Shown here: positions 45,640-54,149 of the stretch, piece by piece
How the letters are laid out: the number at the start of each line of letters is the position of its first letter
How positions within the stretch are numbered: position 1 is the first letter of the stretch
Assembly: GCF_014653155.1 (NCBI RefSeq)
Contig: NZ_BNAF01000005.1
Location: forward strand, 248,001 to 312,000
Reading direction: 5' to 3'
Length of the DNA stretch: 64,000 nucleotides
Origin: Sphingobacterium griseoflavum
GTDB taxonomy: Bacteria; Bacteroidota; Bacteroidia; Sphingobacteriales; Sphingobacteriaceae
The notes under the pieces: model-generated
Databases searched by the model: none
Told to the model about the DNA's origin: nothing
Seen by the model: only the letters and a program-made list of their open reading frames with translations
Position numbers and translations under genes: made by a program

Positions 45640-46014
45640 ATGAAAAGGAAGAAGATTTTTATATGTGATGATGACCGCGGTATAACGGATATGCTGCAGA
45701 TGATTTTTCAGCTTTCGGATGTTGATGTCGTGGTCGAGAATAATAGTGTATTGGCCTACGATGCGATTGTGAGGCTAATGCCCGATGTCGTGATCGTTGA
45801 CCTGTGGATGCCTGTAGTTTCTGGCGATCTATTGATAAAAAACATTAAGGGCAACCCTCTATTGAGGGACGTATATGTGATATGCATTTCGGCTAGCAGA
45901 GACGGTAAAGCCGTGGCCACAGAAGCGGGTGCAGACAGGTTTATTGCCAAACCTTTTGATCTGGATGATGTGTTGCATGCTATTGATGAAGGTCCCGGAA
46001 TAAAAATTATTTAG
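45640..46014 (+). CDS. Receiver-only response regulator (CheY-like), second copy
   Basis: The protein has 124 residues: acidic pocket CDDD (9-12), Asp54 in IVDLWMP, Ser in CISASR in the Thr position, and Lys in IAKPFD. It shares the order, length and several motifs (KIFIC, NSVLAYD-like, VVSGDLLI) with the paralogue at 44788, suggesting a local duplication. No kinase is adjacent. Confidence 0.91.
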   Translation: MKRKKIFICDDDRGITDMLQMIFQLSDVDVVVENNSVLAYDAIVRLMPDVVIVDLWMPVVSGDLLIKNIKGNPLLRDVYVICISASRDGKAVATEAGADRFIAKPFDLDDVLHAIDEGPGIKII

Positions 46015-46179
46015 CATGGTTTCCCGGCTAGTCGAGGGTGCGATGAAGAAGGCTAGGGCAATAATCCGAAAAAAGACATATTTTTTAATGCTTATGTAAC
46101 AAAAGTTGCCGTATATTAAAAATAAGTTCCGGAAATTTGCTGGTAACAGGAAGAAATAGCAATTAAAAAACAAGAGAAT

Positions 46180-47586
46180 ATGTTTTTTCAACATGTATTT
46201 GATAAGACGCTCGCTCAAAGCAGCTACGTCATTGGCTGTCAGAAAAGCGGCGAGGCACTAGTGATTGATGCGCAGCGTGATATCGATGTATACCTACACA
46301 TCGCAAAGCAAAACAATTTACGTATAACCCACATTGCAGAAACGCACATTCATGCCGATTTTCTCTGCGGCTCGAGAGAGCTGGCTGCGGCGACTGGCGC
46401 TGCACTTTACCTCTCCGATGAAGGTGGCCCAGACTGGCAATACCAATTCCCACATAAAAGCTTGAAAGATGGAGATACCATTCAAATCGGAAATCTCAGT
46501 CTACAGGTCTTGCATACACCGGGCCATACACCCGAAAGCATCAGCTTTCTACTGACCGACCACCCCGCGACGGATAAGCCGGTAATGGTTTTTACGGGAG
46601 ACTTTGTTTTTGTAGGGGACGTGGGGCGTCCGGATCTATTGGAGGAAGCCGCAGGCATAGCAGGAACCAAGCTCATCGGGGCAGAGCAGATGTACCAGTC
46701 CCTAAGAAAGTTCACCTCACTACCTGAATACGTGCAAGTGTGGTCTGGGCACGGTGCCGGTTCGGCATGTGGAAAGGCGTTGGGTGCTGTGGCAAGCTCT
46801 ACAGTAGGCTATGAAAAAATTCGCAATTGGGCCTTTCAATATGCCGGCGACGAACAGGGCTTCATCGCGTATTTACTGGCCGATCAACCCGAGCCACCGA
46901 AGTATTTTGCAACGATGAAGCATCTTAATAGGGTAGAACGTCCACTGTTGGTCGACGTTCCTGAACATCCGAAGCTGGACAAAGAAGCTTTTCTTTCTGC
47001 TTACAAGGATGGTATCGCTGTTATAGATACCCGAAATAAAGTGGATTTTGCGAAAGCCTTTATTCCTGGCAGCATCAATATCCAGGGCAACAATTCTTTT
47101 GCAACTTGGTGTGGTTGGTTGCTCAATTACGAAGAGCCCTTTATTTTGATAGCTGATGAAGGTCAAATGGACGATCTAACCCGAAAACTTATGCGTGTCG
47201 GCCTAGACGATGTATATGGCTATATTGCTCATGTAAACGATTTGGGGCTAGATCTACAACAAGTCGATACCGTGTCCTTGGAGGAGTTTTACGCCTATAT
47301 CGGACGGAAGGATGCGCAGATTGTCGATGTGCGCAGCGCGTCGGAATATGAGAAAGGGCACATCCCCGGTGCGCAGCATGTATTTCTCGGTACGCTTACC
47401 GAAAATCTCGACAAGATAAGCAGAGAGCAACAAGTCGTTATTCACTGTCAGTCTGGTGACCGTGCATCCATAGCCTATTCTATTTTGATAAAAAATGGAT
47501 TTGAACAGGTCAAAAATTTTTCCGGTGGGATGCAGGCTTGGATTGCAGCAGGAGGGAAGATTGCTGCAGGCAAAGGCAGCGAGTAA
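46180..47586 (+). CDS. Metallo-beta-lactamase-fold protein fused to two rhodanese domains
   Basis: The protein has 468 residues. The N-terminal metallo-hydrolase of the persulfide dioxygenase/glyoxalase II type has ETHIHADFLCG (His56, His58, Asp60), HTPGHTPES and FTGDFVFVGDVGRPDL. Then come a degenerate rhodanese domain (about 275-355, FILIADE at the catalytic loop, no Cys) and an active-type rhodanese (about 370-460, Cys423 in IHCQSGDRAS). Such fusions oxidise glutathione or low-molecular-weight persulfides and move sulfane sulfur. The next genes encode YeeE-like sulfur transporters, which supports a sulfide/thiosulfate role. Confidence 0.92.
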   Translation: MFFQHVFDKTLAQSSYVIGCQKSGEALVIDAQRDIDVYLHIAKQNNLRITHIAETHIHADFLCGSRELAAATGAALYLSDEGGPDWQYQFPHKSLKDGDTIQIGNLSLQVLHTPGHTPESISFLLTDHPATDKPVMVFTGDFVFVGDVGRPDLLEEAAGIAGTKLIGAEQMYQSLRKFTSLPEYVQVWSGHGAGSACGKALGAVASSTVGYEKIRNWAFQYAGDEQGFIAYLLADQPEPPKYFATMKHLNRVERPLLVDVPEHPKLDKEAFLSAYKDGIAVIDTRNKVDFAKAFIPGSINIQGNNSFATWCGWLLNYEEPFILIADEGQMDDLTRKLMRVGLDDVYGYIAHVNDLGLDLQQVDTVSLEEFYAYIGRKDAQIVDVRSASEYEKGHIPGAQHVFLGTLTENLDKISREQQVVIHCQSGDRASIAYSILIKNGFEQVKNFSGGMQAWIAAGGKIAAGKGSE

Positions 47587-47691
47587 GGCACGCAGGTGAT
47601 GCGGTACGCCGCCAAGCGACCTCAAGGCGCGGCCTATTGCGCTACAACAAACACCAGGAAAGACAAAGGCTAATAGAAAAAAGAAATTGCT

Positions 47692-48255
47692 ATGATCGCA
47701 TTACTAAAAGAACCGTGGCCGTGGTACATCGCCGGCCCTTTGATAGGACTTACCGTGCCAATACTTTTGCTGATTGGCAACAAATCGTTTGGTATCAGTT
47801 CATCGCTCCGACATATTTGTGCATCGTGTATCCCCGCTGATATACCATTCTTTAAATACGATTGGAAAAAGGAGGTGTGGAACTTGTTTTTCGTGTTAGG
47901 AATATTTTTGGGGGGCGCTATCGCAGTACGCTTATTTCCGAACGAAGCGCCCGTAACCGTCAATCCTAAACTAATGCAGGAGTTAGCAGGCTATGGCATC
48001 AACGATTATAGTAATCTAGTGCCCATGGACTTGATGAACTGGTCCTCCTTATTTACCGTAAAAGGTGTTATTCTTATGGTAGTCGGTGGTTTTTTTGTAG
48101 GCTTTGGTACACGCTACGCAGGTGGCTGCACCAGTGGTCACGCCATTATGGGTTTGTCCAATTTACAATGGCCCTCGCTCATTGCAACCATTTCTTTTAT
48201 GATCGGTGGCTTCGCTATGGCTAACCTTATCCTTCCATTCATCCTTTCCTTATAA
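47692..48255 (+). CDS. YeeE/YedE-family sulfur transporter, first half
   Basis: The protein has 187 residues with about five membrane segments. The conserved sulfur-handling motif RYAGGCTSGHAIMG carries the essential Cys of YeeE-like thiosulfate carriers. Full-length YeeE has two such repeats; here the second is encoded by the following gene. It lies 105 nt after the persulfide dioxygenase-like gene. Confidence 0.88.
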   Translation: MIALLKEPWPWYIAGPLIGLTVPILLLIGNKSFGISSSLRHICASCIPADIPFFKYDWKKEVWNLFFVLGIFLGGAIAVRLFPNEAPVTVNPKLMQELAGYGINDYSNLVPMDLMNWSSLFTVKGVILMVVGGFFVGFGTRYAGGCTSGHAIMGLSNLQWPSLIATISFMIGGFAMANLILPFILSL

Positions 48256-48265
48256 ACCAAAAAGT

Positions 48266-48754
48266 ATGCAAAGAGCAGCAAATGTACGAGATAACTTGCA
48301 GGCACGCGAGGGCGGTACAATCGAAAAAGGTAGTAAAGCGTGGTATCCATATAGTAAATACCTTATTGTTGGCATAATGTTCGGTATTGTTTTCGTGAAA
48401 GCAGAAGTAATCAGCTGGTTTCGGATCCAGGAAATGTTTCGTCTGCAATCCTTTCATATGTATGGCATTATCGGGAGTGCTATCATGACCGCCATGATCT
48501 CGGTGTTTTTGATCAAGAAGTTTCAGATAAAAACGCTTGATGGCGAACCGATAAAGATTTCGCCAAAGAAATTTAACAAAGGACAGATTTATGGCGGCCT
48601 GATTTTTGGTTTAGGGTGGGCGATGACCGGTGCATGCCCGGGGCCACTTTTCGCACAGATAGGGACGGGCGCTACGGTGATTGTTGTTACACTATGCAGT
48701 GCTATAGCTGGCACATGGGTTTACGGCCGGCTACGGGAAAAATTGCCTCACTAG
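48266..48754 (+). CDS. DUF6691/YeeE-like sulfur transporter, second half
   Basis: Start ATG 48266 lies 10 nt after the first half; an upstream frame to 48206 would overlap it. The protein has 162 residues with four or five membrane segments. GWAMTGACPGPLFAQIG supplies the second conserved Cys motif. With the previous protein it should form a heterodimeric thiosulfate or sulfane-sulfur importer. The family name is from recognition of the layout. Confidence 0.87.
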   Translation: MQRAANVRDNLQAREGGTIEKGSKAWYPYSKYLIVGIMFGIVFVKAEVISWFRIQEMFRLQSFHMYGIIGSAIMTAMISVFLIKKFQIKTLDGEPIKISPKKFNKGQIYGGLIFGLGWAMTGACPGPLFAQIGTGATVIVVTLCSAIAGTWVYGRLREKLPH

Positions 48755-48975
48755 TATCGATCCTCATGCACTGAAAACTTTGACCATGGTAATGGGCACT
48801 TACTTAAGGTATACGATCTGAAGCTTCATATTGGCCTCCTTGCAATCGGAATAAGTTTTGCTGAAAAAATAGATGAATCATAATGGTTTCATCTATTTTA
48901 TACACGGTTGTCTTTCATCTTTTTTCCATTAACCGTTTGGCTTTTCAACCGCTTTACCTACATTTGCTATCGAAG

Positions 48976-49075
48976 ATAGGGGTGCACGAACGTGCTGAGA
49001 ACATACCCATTCTCGTATCACCATACGAGAGGAACCTGATCCAGGTAATGCTGGCGTAGGGATACCTACCTTTCT
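48976..49075 (+). ncRNA. TPP riboswitch (THI element)
   Basis: Both signature loops are present: GGGGTGC ... CTGAGAACATACCC on the 5' side and GAACCTGATCCAGGTAATGCTGGCGTAGGGA on the 3' side, enclosing a variable stem. It lies 59 nt before the pnuT ATG. It binds thiamine pyrophosphate and should lower expression of the downstream genes when TPP is plentiful; the switch stem was not modelled. Confidence 0.93.
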
Positions 49076-49133
49076 TGCTGCTTGCTGTGCGCACCACATT
49101 TTCCATATATGTAAGATATAAGGCTGTTTACAA

Positions 49134-49757
49134 ATGACAGAATTTACAGAGCAGGTTAGCGCCGCTTTAGCGGCAACATCTTGGACCGAGCGTTTTGCTG
49201 TCGGCTTCAGCGTGGTGCAGGTGATATTGTCCAGTAGAAATAAGATATCGAATTACTTTTTCGGGATCGTATCCATTATTTTAACCATTTCCGTGTTGTT
49301 TCAGGCACGTCTTTACGCAGAGATCTTATTGCATGTTTACTACTTCGTGATGAGTGTGTATGGATTATGGTATTGGAAATATCGCTTCCAGCATGCAGAG
49401 GTAGCCATTACGCGTTGTTCCACAAGCGAGTGGCGTGTCGTTTGGGCAATTGTAGGGCTGGGTTATATTGCTCTTTTTCTTTTTCTCCGGTATTTGACGG
49501 ATTCTGATGTGCCCGTGTTCGATGCTATTGTTTCCAGTACGGCGTGGGCCGGCATGTGGCTCTTGGCAAAACGCAAGATCGAAAATTGGATACTATTGAA
49601 TATCAGTAATTTTATTGCGATTCCGCTTTTGTTCTACAAGGAGCTATATCTCTTTGCCTGTCTAACAATTTTTCTCTTTATTGTTGCCATTGTGGGTTAC
49701 CTAAACTGGCGTGCCATGATGAAAAAACAATCCAATCGTCCCGCGTATGTTGCGTAA
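49134..49757 (+). CDS. pnuT: PnuT-type thiamine transporter (PnuC family)
   Basis: The protein has 207 residues with seven hydrophobic helices of the PnuC/SWEET-like fold. Typical motifs are YGLWYWKYRF and DSDVPVFDAIVSSTAWAGMWLLAKRKIENW. PnuC family members import nicotinamide riboside, riboflavin or thiamine; the TPP riboswitch upstream points to thiamine, the usual PnuT context in Bacteroidota. The next gene overlaps its 3' end by 11 nt, so both are under the same control. Confidence 0.9.
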   Translation: MTEFTEQVSAALAATSWTERFAVGFSVVQVILSSRNKISNYFFGIVSIILTISVLFQARLYAEILLHVYYFVMSVYGLWYWKYRFQHAEVAITRCSTSEWRVVWAIVGLGYIALFLFLRYLTDSDVPVFDAIVSSTAWAGMWLLAKRKIENWILLNISNFIAIPLLFYKELYLFACLTIFLFIVAIVGYLNWRAMMKKQSNRPAYVA

Positions 49758-50814
49758 AGAATTTGCCGATCTCATCCAAGATGATGTTGCGCTATCCATT
49801 GCGGATAGGAAGCTGACAAATAGTATGTTAAACCTAGTGTACGACAACAAATGGTTTAATCTTTGGGTTCCCAAAGATTATGGAGGTTTGGGAGCGGGGC
49901 TTGCCGAAGGTTGCGCCCTTTTGGAAGAGCTAGCTTATGTGGATGGGGGCTTTGGGTGGACCGTTACGTTGTGTGCCGGAGCAAACATGTTTGCTGGTTT
50001 CTTGGATCCGAAACTGGCAGAAAGCATTTTTAGCCGCCGCACTGTTTGCTGGGGTGGTAGCGGCAAGCCGTCGGGCCGTGCTGATGTGCTGGCAGATGGC
50101 TATTTGCTAAGCGGATCTTGGATGTATGCGACAGGGGCGCCACACTTAAGCCATTTTACGGTTAATGCCTGGATATATGAAGAGGGAAAGCAAGTTTGCG
50201 ACGCCGCTGGAAATCCTGTATATCGTTCTTTTTTTATCGATCGTGATGACGTGCTAATCCACTACGACTGGAATACCTTTGGCTTGGCCTGTACGGCAAG
50301 CCATAGCTTTTCCGTAGCGAAAGTGTTCTTGCCTGAAAATAGGGCATTTGATCTCATCCCGGAGAGCCGACAGCACGAAGCGCCACTGTATTATTATCCT
50401 TTCATGACTTTCGCAGCATGTACCTTGGCGGTAAATTACAGCGGAATGTTTCGCCGCTTTCTTGATGTGCTCGAGCGCTGTCTGTTCGTTAAAGCTGCGG
50501 AGCCGTCTTGGGATGCATCAATGGGAAAAGAGAAGTTTAAAAAAGTAGATCGATCGCGTTCTAATCAGGCGGATTTGTCCAGCCAATTGTATGGGTTGAT
50601 TGACGCGACTTGGGGCCAACCCCATCCCGACGAGCGACTTCTAGACGAGATCTCGTTGTGCTCTCGACAAATGGTTCAGCAAATCAAACAAGATACGGCA
50701 GCGCTATTCTCCTATGCCGGCATAACAGGCGCCCAACAGGATAGTGAGTTGAACATCGTTTTCAGGCATCTATTTACTGCCGCGCAACATAGCCTGTTGA
50801 ACAGCGAGATTTAA
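49747..50814 (+). CDS. Acyl-CoA-dehydrogenase-fold flavoprotein under riboswitch control
   Basis: The protein has 355 residues, slightly short for the family. The N-terminal helical domain contains LWVPKDYGGLG, and a beta domain follows with the pattern WMYATGAPHLSHF. The C-terminal helices lack an obvious catalytic Glu by eye. It belongs to the acyl-CoA dehydrogenase/flavin monooxygenase superfamily; the C-terminal part recalls the monooxygenase-like group. The overlap with pnuT places it under TPP control, so a step in thiamine precursor salvage is possible (inference). The true substrate is unknown. Confidence 0.82.
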   Translation: MLRKEFADLIQDDVALSIADRKLTNSMLNLVYDNKWFNLWVPKDYGGLGAGLAEGCALLEELAYVDGGFGWTVTLCAGANMFAGFLDPKLAESIFSRRTVCWGGSGKPSGRADVLADGYLLSGSWMYATGAPHLSHFTVNAWIYEEGKQVCDAAGNPVYRSFFIDRDDVLIHYDWNTFGLACTASHSFSVAKVFLPENRAFDLIPESRQHEAPLYYYPFMTFAACTLAVNYSGMFRRFLDVLERCLFVKAAEPSWDASMGKEKFKKVDRSRSNQADLSSQLYGLIDATWGQPHPDERLLDEISLCSRQMVQQIKQDTAALFSYAGITGAQQDSELNIVFRHLFTAAQHSLLNSEI

Positions 50815-50835
50815 AAAAGCCCGGTCGTAGCGGGC
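50812..50835 (-). terminator. Terminator after the FG-GAP-like lipoprotein gene
   Basis: A 5-bp GC stem (50819-50823 with 50831-50835) is followed by a T run on the minus strand, directly after the stop codon at 50837. The convergent flavoprotein gene ends at 50814. Confidence 0.65.
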
Positions 50836-50836
50836 G

Positions 50837-51673
50837 TTAGCAGTCGAACTGGCGAGTCGCCTCGTAAACTTTTAGACCATTTTCCGTCATATGGCGCGAA
50901 GGAATCCACAGCACGCGCTCTTCCTCATAACCGCGAGGCACGGAGATCAGAAAATCTGGACGATCATCCCCGTCCAGATCACCGACGAAAAGAATTTTAA
51001 TAAACGTATCTTGGAAGGACTCTTCCGATACCAACGTAAATGTTCGACCTGTTGGATCCGTCATCGTCAGGCTGTAATCAGACACCACATGAAATAGCTC
51101 CTCTTTTCCATCCTCCCCACTGACGGTGTAGGACTCGTTTATATTACCGCTGCCAGCCATGCTATAGGTTTGTCCAGCAAAGGTAAATTCCCGCTTCTCA
51201 TTCGGCCAAAATGTGTGTTCGGCAGCTTCTACAGCAGGATAGCTCCCGGTTTTTATGTCGCCAAGTTTTAACAAGATCAAGCTCTTATGCTGTGTAGCGA
51301 CAGCTTTCGTTTTTACCCCGGCACATTCGTCAAATCCTTCAGTCACCTTATATTGAAGCGGTACGATGCGTATCGTATTGCCCTCCTTAAAAACATCAAG
51401 CCATTCTCCTTCGAGTAAGATTTCTGGATCATCGCTAGACTCCCATAATCGGTGGGCTCCTACCAAACAGCTGTTTCCCACGATAAAGGTAGCACGACTG
51501 GTTTGCTTTGTTTTTCCGGCATCAGCTGTGGCCATTCCCGCAGCATCTTCGTCATGCGTAATCGCCAATGAATCAGTCGACAAGGTTCCATGTTGCTGCC
51601 TAGACGTTGAACCGATTTGTTGGCAAGACATCAGCAGCAGAAAGCTAACAAGAAGTAGATAAATAATATTCAT
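50837..51673 (-). CDS. Secreted lipoprotein with FG-GAP-like C-terminus
   Basis: ATG 51673 gives a lipoprotein signal ending LLLMSC; a TTG at 51679 is also in frame. The protein has about 278 residues. A Ser/Thr-rich linker (about 20-65) is followed by a beta-rich region with two conserved Cys. The C-terminal VGDLDGDDRPDFLISVP is an FG-GAP/VCBS-like calcium-binding motif. No enzyme motif is seen. It probably sits at the cell surface or in the periplasm; the function is unknown. Confidence 0.7.
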   Translation of the reverse strand: MNIIYLLLVSFLLLMSCQQIGSTSRQQHGTLSTDSLAITHDEDAAGMATADAGKTKQTSRATFIVGNSCLVGAHRLWESSDDPEILLEGEWLDVFKEGNTIRIVPLQYKVTEGFDECAGVKTKAVATQHKSLILLKLGDIKTGSYPAVEAAEHTFWPNEKREFTFAGQTYSMAGSGNINESYTVSGEDGKEELFHVVSDYSLTMTDPTGRTFTLVSEESFQDTFIKILFVGDLDGDDRPDFLISVPRGYEEERVLWIPSRHMTENGLKVYEATRQFDC

Positions 51674-51782
51674 GCACAAAGATCTAAGAAAATACTCCCT
51701 TGCTTAACGAATAGCGAGCTACATTGTTTGTAGAAATACCAACAGCTACGCTATATAGCCGGATAGGCTACCTACCGTTCGG

Positions 51783-52778
51783 TTACGCCCCTAACAAGGC
51801 ATCGCGAATGATGCGAAAAGAATCGAGTCGTTTTGCACTGTCAAAGATATAGTTTGTGGTCATGATTTCATCGACTTGGTATGTTTTTGCAAATGCAGAT
51901 ACCTCATCTGCAACCCGCTGAGCATCGCCGATAAAGGTGCACGCGGTCATGTTGTATACCGCTTTCTCGATTTCAGGAATACCGTCATAAATTACCTTTT
52001 CGGTAGGGGGCGACAAGGGGCGACGATGATTGGTTAAAATCCCCGCGAACATATTGAATAAGCTGGTCGACAAGAATGTTGCCTCTGGGGTGGTATCTGC
52101 GGCGATGATATTCACGCAGGCGATAAAATAAGGATGTTGCAAATGGCGTGATGGCTTGAACTCGCGGCGATATATGGCTGCCGCCTGCTCAAACATAGCG
52201 GGTGCAAAATGCGCCGCAAAAGCATAGGGCAATCCCAGTTCTGCTGCCAGATGTGCTGAATCTGTGCTCGATCCTAAAATGTATAAAGGAATAGCTAAGC
52301 CCTCGCCGGGAAAAGCACGTACCTTCTCCGTCGGGTCATCGTTCTCGAAATACTGTTGCAATGCACGGATATCATCCTTGAAATAGAAGGCCGTATTGAT
52401 GTTGTTGCGGCGCAGCGCCATGGCAGTAACCTGATCGGTGCCGGGAGCCCGGCCGAGGCCAAGGTCGATTCTGCCTGGATATAGGCTCTCCAGCGTGCCA
52501 AACTGCTCGGCTACAACCAACGGGGCATGGTTGGGCAACATAATGCCGCCAGACCCTATGCGGATAGTATTCGTTTTTGAAGCCACGTGGCCAATCAACA
52601 CGGCCGTAGCCGAGCTTGCGATATGCTCCATGTTATGGTGCTCTGCAAACCAAATACGCTCATAGCCTAATTTCTCTATATATTGTGCGCCTGCGACGCT
52701 ACGGTCAATGGCCTGCTTTACAGTATCGCCTTTGGATACGGTAGCCAGATCAAGCGCAGAGAGTTTAAAGTTGTTCAT
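51783..52778 (-). CDS. LLM-class flavin-dependent oxidoreductase (MsnO8-like)
   Basis: The protein has 331 residues of bacterial luciferase-like fold. Typical segments are GYERIWFAEHHNMEHIASS and RIGSGGIMLPNHAPLVVAEQFGTLESLYPGRIDLGLGRAPG. The group uses FMN/F420-type flavins; the substrate cannot be inferred. The C-terminal part is complete. It stands alone, 109 nt from the lipoprotein gene, with no obvious partner. Confidence 0.9.
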   Translation of the reverse strand: MNNFKLSALDLATVSKGDTVKQAIDRSVAGAQYIEKLGYERIWFAEHHNMEHIASSATAVLIGHVASKTNTIRIGSGGIMLPNHAPLVVAEQFGTLESLYPGRIDLGLGRAPGTDQVTAMALRRNNINTAFYFKDDIRALQQYFENDDPTEKVRAFPGEGLAIPLYILGSSTDSAHLAAELGLPYAFAAHFAPAMFEQAAAIYRREFKPSRHLQHPYFIACVNIIAADTTPEATFLSTSLFNMFAGILTNHRRPLSPPTEKVIYDGIPEIEKAVYNMTACTFIGDAQRVADEVSAFAKTYQVDEIMTTNYIFDSAKRLDSFRIIRDALLGA

Positions 52779-52950
52779 AGCCTAAAAGTACAAGCTTCCC
52801 CGCAACAATGTGTAATCCCATTGTAATTCCAGCTCGTACCGTAAGAACCTTGACAATTCACCGACTTTTTAACTACAGACTCGGTTTTCTGGGCTAGCTA
52901 AGGAAACATGGCAAGCGAGGTTCCGCTTGCGCGGGATGAACATTGCGCTA

Positions 52951-54138
52951 TTATTCTTCTGGCAGGCGCTGGGCGTGTATGGCGGCATGCTCCCCGTTGT
53001 GCAAGGTGCAGAAGAAGAGAAAATCTTCGCCGCCATCGGCGATTTTGAATTTCTTGCGGATATCTTCTACCCGTAGCGGGAAATTTTTGGTGATAACATT
53101 CGCCTTGCGGATACAGATTCCTTTTTTTAGGGAGCGCAGGGGATGTACTGCCATAACCTGAAAGCGGCGTCCCGGAAAGTCGGCCTGAAGCCTTGCGCTC
53201 GTATACAGGTGGGTGTGCGGATGCAGCTTGGTCAGCCCGAATCTATTGCCTAAGCTTTTGAAAGCGCCCGCTTTCGTAAGCGCTACATCGGGGTCGTAAA
53301 GATATGCGCCTAACGGTCCTAAGGACGATTCTGCTGCCTGCTCTTCCGCGTAGTTGAAGCTAAAGATCTGTCGGCGTTGTGGCAGTATGCGAACAGCATG
53401 CACCTGCACGTCGCCTTCATAACCCTGCTCTTGCAAGAAAAGTAGCTCCTTGCAGTCGTTCTGCACGCTAAGCACATATACAGCCTTGACATATTGCAAC
53501 GTTTGCAAGGCCAAGGAAATATCCAGCAGGGGCGCCAGCTTGCTGAGGATGCAACGCGCTTTCGAAAAGAAAAGTGTCTGATGCTCCACGATGTTCGGTT
53601 CGCAATCCTGTAGCCGGAAAACCTTTTGCTGCTGCACACGGCGTGAGGGGTCTATATAAATATAATCAAAGTGCTCGTTGCTCGCCTTTAGCAAGGATAG
53701 CCCATCCCCCGGGTGGCAACCGATGTTTTCCAGACCCAATGTTTGGAAATTGTGCGCCACAATTTCTGCTAAATCATTATTGCGTTCGCAATACGACACC
53801 TCGGCGGCGGTAGAGGCAAAGTAAAAGCTATCTACCCCAAAGCCTCCCGTGAGATCGATGAGCTTGGTGCCACGCCTGATTAATGATGCCTTGAAATGAC
53901 CCGTCTCTTCCGATGAACATTGTTCAAGGCTAAGCTTCTCCGGATAGTATATTCCTGCCACCAACGTCCAGGGTGCTATCTTTCTTGCTGCCCGTTGTCG
54001 CCCATCAATCTGTTGCGCCAAAGCACTGGATGGTACATCAGAAAACGGACTCTTGCGCAAGGCGATATCCGATGGGCTGGCGTCCCGGTATTGGTGCAGG
54101 AAATCTTGTACAGGCTGAAGAAGAATTGCTTTGTTCAC
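52951..54138 (-). CDS. SAM-dependent methyltransferase with THUMP-like C-terminal domain
   Basis: The start is GTG at 54138; there is no good ATG nearby. The protein has 395 residues. The SAM-binding Rossmann motif I is LIDLTGGFGVDSFYFA, and the DPSRR loop near 175 replaces the usual NPPY. A C-terminal THUMP-like region follows (about 300-395). Members of this group are thought to modify RNA. The gene begins 11 nt after the aspartate kinase gene in the same operon. Confidence 0.85.
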   Translation of the reverse strand: MNKAILLQPVQDFLHQYRDASPSDIALRKSPFSDVPSSALAQQIDGRQRAARKIAPWTLVAGIYYPEKLSLEQCSSEETGHFKASLIRRGTKLIDLTGGFGVDSFYFASTAAEVSYCERNNDLAEIVAHNFQTLGLENIGCHPGDGLSLLKASNEHFDYIYIDPSRRVQQQKVFRLQDCEPNIVEHQTLFFSKARCILSKLAPLLDISLALQTLQYVKAVYVLSVQNDCKELLFLQEQGYEGDVQVHAVRILPQRRQIFSFNYAEEQAAESSLGPLGAYLYDPDVALTKAGAFKSLGNRFGLTKLHPHTHLYTSARLQADFPGRRFQVMAVHPLRSLKKGICIRKANVITKNFPLRVEDIRKKFKIADGGEDFLFFCTLHNGEHAAIHAQRLPEE

Positions 54139-54149
54139 GTTAGGCAGTT

